From NCBI GenBank assembly GCA_963989245.1, contig OZ022351.1, positions 11,010,412 to 11,074,411 of the forward strand: a stretch of 64,000 nucleotides of DNA, given 5' to 3'. The notes beneath the pieces are model-generated. The model was not told the DNA's origin, did no database searches, and worked only from the letters and a program-made list of their open reading frames with translations. Made by a program: the position numbers and the translations under genes. Origin of the DNA: Nansenia antarctica. Its lineage: Eukaryota > Chordata > Actinopteri > Argentiniformes > Microstomatidae. Each line of letters begins with the position of its first letter. The stretch's first letter is position 1. Positions 54,297-63,331 of the stretch are shown piece by piece.

Positions 54297-55661
54297 CAGG
54301 GTTCGACAGTGCGATTGTTTTGGTCGCATTTGCGAGTGAATATATTTCTGTGTGACTTGGAAATACATTCAATCGCACCAGTGCGACAAAAAAAAAAAAA
54401 AAAGCTGAAGTACTGTCATGCAATCTTATGTTCGTTAATAAGATCACAGCGCATCTAAACCAATGCAATCCTTTGAAAACAGAAGAAGAAAAAAAACAGA
54501 CACGTGACCCGCAAGCACAACAAGCGCGCGTTTACATTTGAAAATCCTGTCAGAAAAAGACCGCTGTGAAAATGAATCCGATTACGGCATACTTTAGCAA
54601 GGCTAATGCTAGCACCGTTCCAGACAGAGAGGAGGTAGAGGGGGGTAGTGGAGTCAACATTACAGCTGGAGACGAGAGTGACGAAGAAAACAGAGACGGG
54701 GAGAGCGAGGAGGAGAGCGAGGAGGAGAGCGCCCGGTCAGAAAGTGTGTCAGGGGAGGGGGAGGTCATTATCCACGCGGTGATAATGGCGGTGCCACTGC
54801 CAACGCAAAGTCTGGTCTGACAAAAGTGACAAAGGTCTACAGGTACAGTGCCGAGTGGCAAACATATTTCCCGTGGCTGTTGCTGAAGGAAGGGAAGATG
54901 TATTGCAAGTGGTGTGTCGCCCACATGAAGTTAGCTGGAAAGACCGCGTTTGTGTCAGGAGACGCACAGCTGAAACGCGACACAGTGAAAAAACATGGTC
55001 TGTCTCGCAAACATGTGATATGTATGTTGTTTTTGAATAGTGAGAGGTGAGGGTTAAAAATTAATTAAAAATGAACATTGTTCTCCCCTTAGAACATACT
55101 GGAACTGGTCCAAATTATGTTGGTGCTCCCAATCTCGGCTGCCCAATGTGAGAGGGGTTTTTCAGCCCAGAACCGCATTAAAAGTGCAACCAGAAGTAGG
55201 CTGGCCGTCTCTACCACAGAAGACCTAATGCGAATCAGTTTGGAGGGGCCTCCGCTTGAGCAGTTTGATCCAAGTCCAGCGGTTGAAAGATGGCTTGATA
55301 GCTCTAAGCGGGCCAGGCGACCAGATTATCAAGACTGCTGGACCACAGACATTCTTTGCATTTAATTGCTCAGAATGTATGAATTTTATATGAAAGCCTG
55401 GGCTTAATTATTTATTTATTCATGAATAATTTATTAATAAATGAATATTCTTACTTCCCCTTTACATTGTGTGAGTCTCCATTTTTATTACGGCCAAGAG
55501 CCGGTTATGATAATTCTGATATGTTATGATTATGATAATTTGTTGTCGTCATACGAAAATTGCGCAATTTTCATTGTGCTACTGAAATTCTTGGTGTGCT
55601 ACTAAATTTTTTGACATGGTAGCACAGTGCTACCTGGGGAAAAGGTAAGCGTCAAACCCTG
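54297..55661 (+). mobile_element. hAT element, 1365 bp, internally deleted
   Basis: Ends CAGGGTTCGACAGTGCG and cgtcaaaccctg. Eight-bp duplication cattgtgg at 54289-54296 and 55662-55669. The empty site is in copy A (ataccacaatgtctag, about 16262). It carries the two ends of a transposase gene. Confidence 0.93.
54572..55365 (+). pseudogene. hAT transposase, N- and C-terminal ends only
   Basis: The start MNPITAYFSKAN and an acidic stretch (54572-54820) lead, after a frame change, to YRYSAEWQTYFPWLLLKEGK with CKWC and H ligands (54826-55050), a TTF-type zinc finger. The catalytic domain is missing. The C-terminal hAT dimerisation motif follows at 55117-55365: LPISAAQCERGFSAQNRIKS and TTEDLMRISLEGPP. 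This is a textbook internal deletion of an autonomous element. It can no longer make a transposase, although the ends could still be mobilised. Confidence 0.87.
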
Positions 55662-56814
55662 CATTGTGGTATTTCTTTATATACGTATCCCAGCCTGCCT
55701 ATCAATTGTTTCTCAATAAACAGTTATGTTCTCCTCATTGTCATACTCCCGAGTCCGATTAAGTATGATTTGACAGGCAGCGAAACTAAATGCCTTCCCA
55801 ACCAGCGAGACCTGGTTATAGAAATGACGTTGTTTTATTGATAAAAAAGGGTAAAACTGGAAAGAGAAAATAGAAAACTCACATTAATCCCAAACAATTT
55901 AACAGACTTCAGTTAACGTAATGTGGAGTCCGTTCATTGATCGATGCAGTCTGTTCAGTTCCCAGTGTGGCGCGCGTTCAGCGCTGGACATATGGCATAG
56001 TGCGCATGCGAATCATGAAAACCTATATTATTATATTTATTATATAGCTCGCATCTAATCGTATCGGATGAGAAATAGACATTAAATGGCATATACTGTA
56101 TAGGCTACACAACAGTAATCACCGCGACAAACAGCTATATTATATTTTAATATGATGACCGGAATATCTCACGTTTGTCCGGTAAATTGAAATCTTCCCG
56201 GACACGATGACCGGCGCCAATTTTTTCTAACGGAAACCCTGGCCCACACTGCAATTAAGTTGACCCTCCCTTTTGTCCATTACTGACCCCTCCCTGTCCC
56301 TAGCTCTTTAGCTGTCTAGTTTTAGGTTTTGTAGTTTTAGTTTAGTTTTAGATTATCTTAGACTGTTTTAGACTAGTTTTAGTTTTAGACTATGTAGTTT
56401 TAGTTTAGTTTTAGACTATATTGACGGAAAGATTAGATTATCTTAGACTGTTATAGACTAGTTTTAGTTTTAGACTATGTAGTTTTAGTTTAGTTTTAGA
56501 CTATGTAGGCCAGGTTTTGTATTGTATTTGGTTGTGGTGGATGTTGTATACAGGTCACACTTGAAAATGAGCCCTTGGGGCTCAATGTGTTTTTTACCTG
56601 TATAAATAAAGGTTACATTTAAAAATGTAATTAAAAAATAAAATAAAATAGGTACATCGGTATCTGCTTGATCTCTTCACAAAACTCTTAAAGGAAGGTT
56701 TCAGCTACCACTCATGCACTCCTTGACCGTCAGTAAATGTGTTTTATGTTGATGCAAAACGCAAGCAACTTTAAGGGAACATTCATTAGCACGTTGTTGG
56801 GCAGTGAATGAATG

Positions 56815-58148
56815 CAGTGTTTCCTCTATATGCATTTATTCGTGGCGGGCCGCCACGAATGAATTTCCTCCGCCACTAATTGATTCAGACAGTCCACTTT
56901 GATTCAGGCTGCGCAGAAAGGCAGCGAGTTATTATGACCGGAGAACAGAAAAAAAGCAGATTGAAGCTAGATTTAGGCCGCTTCCAGACCAACATTTCGT
57001 TACGATTTAGGGCGTAGTTATTTACAATATGTTACAATGTTGCAATTAACCTCGTCGTTTGTGTTCGCACTGCAATCGAGACTGAATCTCTCAACAGGCG
57101 CGCGGCGCGAGGCGACGCGCTTTCAAAACAGTTTTGTGATTGGTCCGAATTTAGCGGGACACACGCCGGTGCCTTTAATCCCGTATCCTAATCGAAAATG
57201 CAACATCATCAGCGACGACTGTGGGTTATTGCATTTACTGCTTATTATGTTTGTGTTATGCTAATAAATGTAGATCCACACAGGTATACAAACTGAGCTC
57301 CGTTTACTGTCAAGTGCCATTCATTCTCACAACACACACACACAGGTCGTAAAGCTCTAACGGACGTACAGAACGTGACGTCGTAAAGTGCAACAAAGTG
57401 CTGCAATGACATACTGTCGTACATAACACTGCTGTTCTCTGGTTCATGTTCTTATACCAGTGCTCAGTATAGAGTATTTTAAATGAACATTCGTAATGTA
57501 TGTCTCTGATGTTCATGGTCAATTAAATCAGCCTATTTTGTGAAACAAATAATGTTCCCGCTAATGGGTTAACCGAGCTCTCGCACCTAACGTGCAAGCA
57601 CCTAGCTTCGAACTATTCATAGCAATATGCACGGGGCAAAAATAATCTATTGCCTCTAAAATCACCACGAACAGAACGGCGGAGGTACGGGTAAGCAGGG
57701 CTCATGTTGGTGTCCTCAGAGGTAAGAGTTGTTTTTCTTTAACTCAACTGATAGCATTACCTTGCTGTTGTTGTTTACCGAATGCTCCGTCTGACTGTCA
57801 CACTGTGATTTTACTTGTGTAAACAGTTAATGAGTAACGTTAGCCGGTTTTGTGCGTGTACTGTCACGTAGGCCTACTTCGTATTGATCTTTCTGTGTGT
57901 GTGTGATGCGCGTTCCGCATGTTCCGCTGCAGCTGTAGGATATCTTGGTATTTGATCACCTTCTATATAAAATCACCTGCTCGGCTTTAATGACTTAACC
58001 GCTATTTAAGAAATGATAATTGTTGCCACCCTCTAGTTTTTGGTGAAACTACGTCCTTGTTTTGAGCGCCAGTGCGCGTTTTATGCGCGTGCACGCGCGA
58101 AAGATAACCGCTCCGCCACTAATGTGAAAAATCCTGGAGGAAACACTG
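56815..58148. mobile_element. 5-bp-TSD hAT-like element, 1334 bp
   Basis: Ends CAGTGTTTCCTCTATATGCA and the inverse of CAGTGTTTCCTCCAGGA. Duplication gaatg at 56810-56814 and 58149-58153. The empty site is in copies A and B (about 14963 and 42960). Opposite orientation to the copy at 30056, otherwise highly similar. Confidence 0.92.
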
Positions 58149-58359
58149 GAATGTGTTGGCATTCTGGTGGATCGATCATATTGGGCTCTGTATCGTGTAT
58201 TTTCTCTGTCCTCGGTTCAGATTTGAGTGTGTATGTTTCTGCTCAAAAGATGGGTTTAGTCTCGTAACGCTTTAACATTGCCGCTTTTAATAATCACCAT
58301 GGTCTCCAAACATATCAGACATACGGGGTTTGAACTGAACTGCCCGTGGGAAGAATGAA

Positions 58360-59504
58360 CATGTGAGAGTCTGTCCATTCTTCATTAAACAAGGACAAAA
58401 CAGAGATAATTGTATTCGGTAAACCTGACAAAAGATCGAAAGTCAGTGCAAAACTTGATTCTCTCTCTAAACTAAAAAATAGGTCAGAAATCTTAGTGTA
58501 ATTCTAGACTCTAAACTTCAACAGCCACATGAACTCGATAACCAAATCAGCCTACGATCACCTGAAAAAAAACATAACAAGAATGAGAGGTTTCATGTCC
58601 AAATAAGATCTTGAAAAAAAAAAAACTCATCCATGCATTTGTTTAGAGTAGACTTGATTATTGTAATGGACTACTAACAGGCCTATCTAAAGGGGCTGTT
58701 CGTAAGCTGCAGCTCATCCAAAACGCAACTGCTAGGGTCCTAACAAAAATGAATACGTTTGAACACATTACACCAATCCTGAGATCCCTACACTGGCTAC
58801 CAGTCTCTCACAGAAAATGGTCTTGGACCAAAATACATATCAGATGTCCTCCCACCCTATATTCATATCAGATCTCCTCCCTCCCTATATTCATATCAGA
58901 TCTCCTCCCTCCCTATATTCATATCAGATGTCCTCCCACCCTATATTCATATCAGATCTCCTCCCACCCTATATTCATATCAGATGTCCTCCCACCCTAT
59001 ATTCATATCAGATGACCTCCCACCCTGTATTCATATCAGATCTCCTCCCACCCTATATTCATATCAGATCTCCTCCCACCCTATATTCATATCAGATCTC
59101 CTCCCACCCTATATTCATATCAGATCTCCTCCCTCCCTATATTCATATCAGATCTCCTCCCACCCTATATTCCCTAAGGCCCCTAAGGTCAGCTGCTGTA
59201 TGCTCCTGGAACAAACTCCCTGAAGAAATCAAACAGGCACAAACCCTAAACATATTTAAATCTAAGCTAAAAACCTTCATGTTTTGCAGAAGTTATGATT
59301 AAACACTTCTATCAATGTCTTTTATCTATGAACTATTGTCTTATTAAATGTTTTATCTATTTACCTCTTATATTTGCTTTTATTCAGTCGTTTTTATTTT
59401 CTTGCTATGCTCCTCTTATCTTCGTATTTTTAAATAATGGATGTAAAGCACTTTGAATTGCCCCTGTTGTATGAAATGTGCCATACAAATAAACTTGCCT
59501 TGCC
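58360..59504 (+). mobile_element. L2/Maui-like LINE fragment (copy C)
   Basis: Same insertion as 13861-14760, here on plus. RT C-terminal sequence is readable: GLLTGLSKGAVRKLQLIQNA-like stretch near 58680, HITPILRSLHWLPVSHRKW at 58764, and WNKLPEEIKQAQTLNIFKSK near 59210. It is interrupted by a minisatellite. Confidence 0.85.
58833..59168 (+). repeat. 28-bp minisatellite inside the LINE, 12 units
   Basis: Twelve units of 28 bp with core catatcagatctcctcccac, differing at only a few positions. Copies A and B have one unit at this place. Because 28 is not a multiple of three, the translation cycles through frames and gives the YSYQISSHPIFISDLLPPYI pattern. Confidence 0.95.
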
Positions 59505-59565
59505 ACTGGCAGCATTGATTTTACAGCAGTGCAATGACCCTCACCACTATACAACAAAGACTTAC

Positions 59566-59900
59566 CATCCGTGTCTTCAATCTCCACTTCTACTTCGACC
59601 TCTTGTTTCACCATCACTCCCTCCTCCCTCATTTCTTCTCCTCCATCTTGTTCTTTCACCATCACACCCTTCTGCATTACAGCTGCACCTCCTTCCTCTT
59701 CTTTCACCATCACTCTCTTCTCCTCCACTTCTTCTTTCACCATCACACCATTCTCCTCTACATCTTCTTCCTCCAGCTTCACTGCCACCATCGCTGGACC
59801 CCACTGTGTGATTTTCAGGGCTGGAGAACCACAGCCAGATCCGGGGGACTCTGTGGACTCTGGTTCATACATGGTTACATGAGCTGAAGAGGACCTGCAT
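59566..59900 (-). CDS. Zinc-finger gene C, second coding exon (acidic psi-K-x-E repeat exon)
   Basis: Acceptor tttctag before 59900, donor gtaagt after 59566; enters in phase 2 and leaves in phase 1. It encodes residues 183-294: CRSSSAHVTMYEPESTESPG, ALKITQWGPA, then VKLE, VKEE, VKEE, VKEQ and VKQE repeats. Four of the five match psi-K-x-E, the SUMO conjugation consensus. The frame is open from the acceptor, so the exon can be read through from exon 60956-60373 and the ATG at 59872 need not be the start. The repeat region is a possible SUMO-dependent repressor surface standing where KRAB stands in tetrapod genes; this is inference. Confidence 0.88.
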
Positions 59901-60372
59901 CTAGAAACAGTGGAGGCACAAACAGTGCAGGGTCAATTGACAGCCAACCAGTTCAATTAAAGCCCATCTAGACTAAAAATGCAATAATCTGGATTACTGA
60001 TTGCATTTCTTTGTAATTAAAGGGTCTGGAAAGTAGACATTAAATGGTTCCAATTGTATTTTGTGTCCAAGAAAAAATTACAATAAACTTCTAGTTAGGC
60101 TCAACTTCCTGGTCAGACAGAGGGCTGTGTGGGCGTGGACTTTGCACGCTTGACTGCCCTTTAATTACCAACTGTTTAGCTGCTGCTGAAATGTGTAAAT
60201 ACTGAGCTAATACAATGACTTGGCTAAGATTATAGTTATGCACCTGGCAGTATAATTCATCATATCAATTCAATGACCACCATTAGCATACTGTACACCT
60301 GGCACCCTATGGTGAATTATTGAACACAATAGGCTACTTGTGGACAGGATTCACAGCATGTGTATGACTTAC

Positions 60373-60956
60373 TGATCAGTTGTTCCACAATAGTGTTGTC
60401 CTCCTTTTCTAATTTGCTGCCGTATTTTCACAATATCCTCCATGTTTAGTTTCTTCCCACATTGGACGTAGCACTGGCGCATGTCGTCATCACGATAGCG
60501 CTCTTCGACCTCTTGACCTCTAGTCTTGACCGCTGAACTGGCGTTACTGTCACTATCCATGTCATTACTGTCACTATCCATGTCATTACTGTCACTATCC
60601 ATGTCATTCGGTGCTTCAGAGAGTCGATGCCTCTCTTTAAGAGCATGTGCATCTTGCCCTGAGGCATTTGTGCTGAGCATCTCATCTTTGGCCTTTTGGT
60701 TTTTGATGTAGTGCCGTAAAAACATATCCCACGGTGTGTCGTACTCTTCTTTAATGTTGGGAGAGTGATGGTTCCTACTGTGGGTGGGAGGTGGTGGTAG
60801 TGGTGGTGGCTGGAGCCTAATAAGATTGTCCTTCCGGTGGTTCTGTCCTTCTGTCTCTGCATCAGGGGACCCAAGGTGTGTCCTCTGGCTCTCTGACACT
60901 GAATAAGCAGAAGCATCCATAATTGCCCAGATGGGGAGTTCGCAGTGCAGGGAATC
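60373..60956 (-). CDS. Zinc-finger gene C, first coding exon
   Basis: Acceptor ttcattcgtag ends at 60957 and the donor gtaagtcat follows 60373, so a non-coding exon must lie upstream. The CDS starts at the ATG at 60920 (MDASAYSVSESQRTH) and runs 182 codons plus two bases. Visible parts: a polyproline run (residues 38-45), IKEEYDTPWDMFLRHYIK (56-73, with one psi-K-x-E), three exact NDMDSDS repeats (105-125), and a C-terminal CYVQCGKKLNMEDIVKIRQQ, with Cys150, Cys154 and Cys178. I do not recognise the last segment as a named domain. It is the best conserved part in copies A and B. Removing it would leave a protein starting in the next exon. It is the only one of the three copies with this exon intact. 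Confidence 0.82.
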
Positions 60957-61265
60957 CTACGAATGAAGATGATCCAAATATTAAAACAAGAGTGAAGAAA
61001 TTTAATTTGTAATCATCAGAAGTGGAAAACAGTAGCCAAGCTACAGTTAGGTCCATATATTGGACTCTGTCAGAATTGTTGTTATTTAAGCTGTTTAGTA
61101 AAACATACAGATTTCAAAACGTACAGTTATAGAATGAATATGGCCTTAAGTGCAGACTCAAATACCCTCTTTAATTTGAGGGTATTAATATCCAAATTGG
61201 AGGAAGGGTGTAGAAATGACAGCTCTTTAATATGTAGCCCCCTCCTTTTCAAGAGACCAAAAGGA
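60957..61265 (-). other. Intron upstream of the first coding exon of gene C
   Basis: Inverted match to 9790-10000 plus 12420-12551. It carries the degraded Tc1-type end (gttaggtccatatattggac at 61046). No promoter or first exon can be named. Confidence 0.5.
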
Positions 61266-61926
61266 AAATACCCTACGCTTCGTGCTTTGAATTGCCGTAT
61301 TACCCTACATGGAACCGTGGGAATTGTTTTGATAGCACATTTTGTTTAGGAATTACGGTAATGAGAACAATGTGTGTAAAATGCATGGCCGTTTTTATGA
61401 AGGCGTTTATTTTATATAAAACGATTTATGACAGTTTTATAGTGGTATTGACAAAAAACGTTGCTATTTTCAAAAACCGGGGTTTACGGTACAACCGTCA
61501 AATCGCCCAACCCTAGTATCTGTGAGATCTACCCAGTGTTTCCTATATTCCTGATGCTGAGCTGCACTTTTCCCTCTTTGTGTATTCCGGTAAGCTGTCT
61601 CCAGTTAAAAGGTAGAAACCCATGCTACTTTACTGAGCTCTCTGAATTAATTCAGGAAGAAACCACGCTTGTCCTGAAGCCAGATGTACTGATAGACTAT
61701 CCTTCAGCTCAGAAATAGATGTACTGCCATGATTATAAAGTCTAAATCAAGTTACTATTTAAACACCATCTCTGATTCTGGCGGTGATCCAACTACATAT
61801 TGGAAAGCAGTTAAATCACAATAAATAGTTCCTCTCCCTGTCAACGTCATCAACTTTTATGCAAGTCTAACATCATAATGGATACAAACAGAATGAGAAT
61901 AAGTGACGCTTTCCACCAGCATTTTA
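61266..61926. other. Unassigned, with one hAT-like end
   Basis: cggtacaaccgtcaaatcgcccaaccctag near 61490-61516 (cgcccaaccctag) looks like a hAT end without a partner. A short frame at about 61600-61718 (YFTELSELIQEETTLVLKPD) has no recognised domain. Confidence 0.35.
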
Positions 61927-62159
61927 TCAATCACTCCAACTCCTACCGTCAGGTCGGCGCCTCCGTTGTTGTTCACGCTAGTGTCGCTTTCCCAGTCTTT
62001 GTGTAATAAGTGAACATGTTGTAATGTTTGCCCTCTAGCACAGTTATAAACTTAATACATGACTCGTGTTGTCTTCAGTCTCAGCACTGTGTGCGTTTAT
62101 GGATCCGCCATCTTAGTTCCACATCCCGTTTCCTGGTCTCGCGAGAATAACTGACGTCT
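61927..62159 (-). repeat. Segmental repeat R1, inverted arm
   Basis: Inverse of 62289-62612 and of 38390-38640. With the next entry it forms an inverted repeat with about 130 bp between the arms. It marks the outer limit of inverted copy C. Confidence 0.82.
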
Positions 62160-62288
62160 TTATGACGTCTGAAGTTTATTTGTATAGCATTTTTCATACA
62201 ACAGGGGCAATTCAAAGTGCTTTACAGTTTTTTGAAATACAAATATGATACACAAACAAAATACAAATATGATGCCTTAGGTTAGGAG

Positions 62289-62642
62289 AGACGTCAGCTA
62301 TTCCCGTGAGACCAACGAACAGGTCCATACACAGTCCGCTAGGTGGCGGTAATGCGCCTTAAGTTGGTCGCAAACCTTCTAACTGAGAAGAAGAAGAAGC
62401 CCAACGAACAGGATGTGGAACTAAGATGGCGGGTCAATAAACGCACACAGTGCTGAGACTGAAGACAACACGAGTCATTTATTAAGTTTATAACTGTGCT
62501 AGAGTGCACACATTACAACATGTTCACGTATTACACAAAGACTGGGAAAGCGACACTAGCTTGAACAACAACGGAGGCGCCGACCTGACGGGTAGGAGTT
62601 GGAGTGATTGATGAATGAAGCAGAGAGCTGCTAGATACAATG
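62289..62642 (+). repeat. Segmental repeat R1, direct arm
   Basis: Matches 38390-38660. It stops at gctagatacaatg, close to the point where the hAT of copy A is inserted. It holds a 77-bp insertion at 62324-62400. Confidence 0.82.
62324..62400 (+). mobile_element. Short SINE-like insertion
   Basis: gctaggtggcggtaatgcgc, then a (gaa)n tail, flanked by a 12-bp repeat ccaacgaacagg (62312-62323 and 62401-62412). The inverted arm and copy B lack it. The design fits a SINE 3' stub. Confidence 0.65.
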
Positions 62643-63331
62643 TAGGGTGTTCACACATATAATTTTGCTTTCACTTTAGATTAATATAAATATGTCCATC
62701 TCACAGAGAATTTCATGAGAAAAACAATGGTCCAAACCCCATGGTTCTATCATGTACGGTTCAAAAGTTATCAAGGTTTACCTCTTTACATACACATGTG
62801 AATTCCAGGAATTTATCTCAATAGAATCTAGACCTAACAAGACCTTTATTACACAAACCTATATATCATTCTTTTTAAGACCAATATTAATAGCAAATGA
62901 CATTTTTTATCGCACAATTAATATCCAAGATGGCGGATTAAATCCAATATGGCTGTCGTTAAGACACTGGATACACCAATTATGAAATTCAAATGTATCT
63001 TTTAAACTGTTCATTTTTATTCAATAAACCTATATATCATGTTTTTGAGAATTTTAAGACCAATATTAATAGCAAATAGAAACATTTATCACACAATTCA
63101 TATCCAAGAGGGCAGACTAAATCTAACATGGCCACCGTAATGTTTTTGTTGTCTTTTGTAAATGCTGTGTTAGGTTTTTGTGTATAAATGCTATGCATAC
63201 AACTATGCATAATTCAAATAGAGAGGAAGAGTTATGACCAAGAAATTGCATAAATAATCCAGGTCCAGGCACTAAAGGTAGGTAACAAAACATTTATTCA
63301 ATGGGACGGGGTGTTGGAGGGTGGGGAGTGA
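62643..63331. repeat. AT-rich region with imperfect tandem repeat
   Basis: aagaccaatattaatagcaa begins two related blocks, at about 62877 and 63057, each including atccaagatggcgg or atccaagagggcag. No gene is supported. Confidence 0.6.

Larger units (their letters stand above)
53721..56241. mobile_element. hAT element, CAGGGTTTCCGTTA family (copy C)
   Basis: Same insertion as 15537-16809, with duplication gcccacac at 53713-53720 and 56242-56249. Without its nested hAT it is about 1.15 kb. Confidence 0.92.
53481..56650 (+). mobile_element. LINE fragment (3' part), split by hAT (copy C)
   Basis: Plus-strand counterpart of 15133-17020. LRTAALALVYSTSEYCAPVW is read near 53650-53710 and the 3' UTR at 56250-56650 ends with aataaaggttacatt. 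The hAT at 53721-56241 lies between. Confidence 0.65.
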
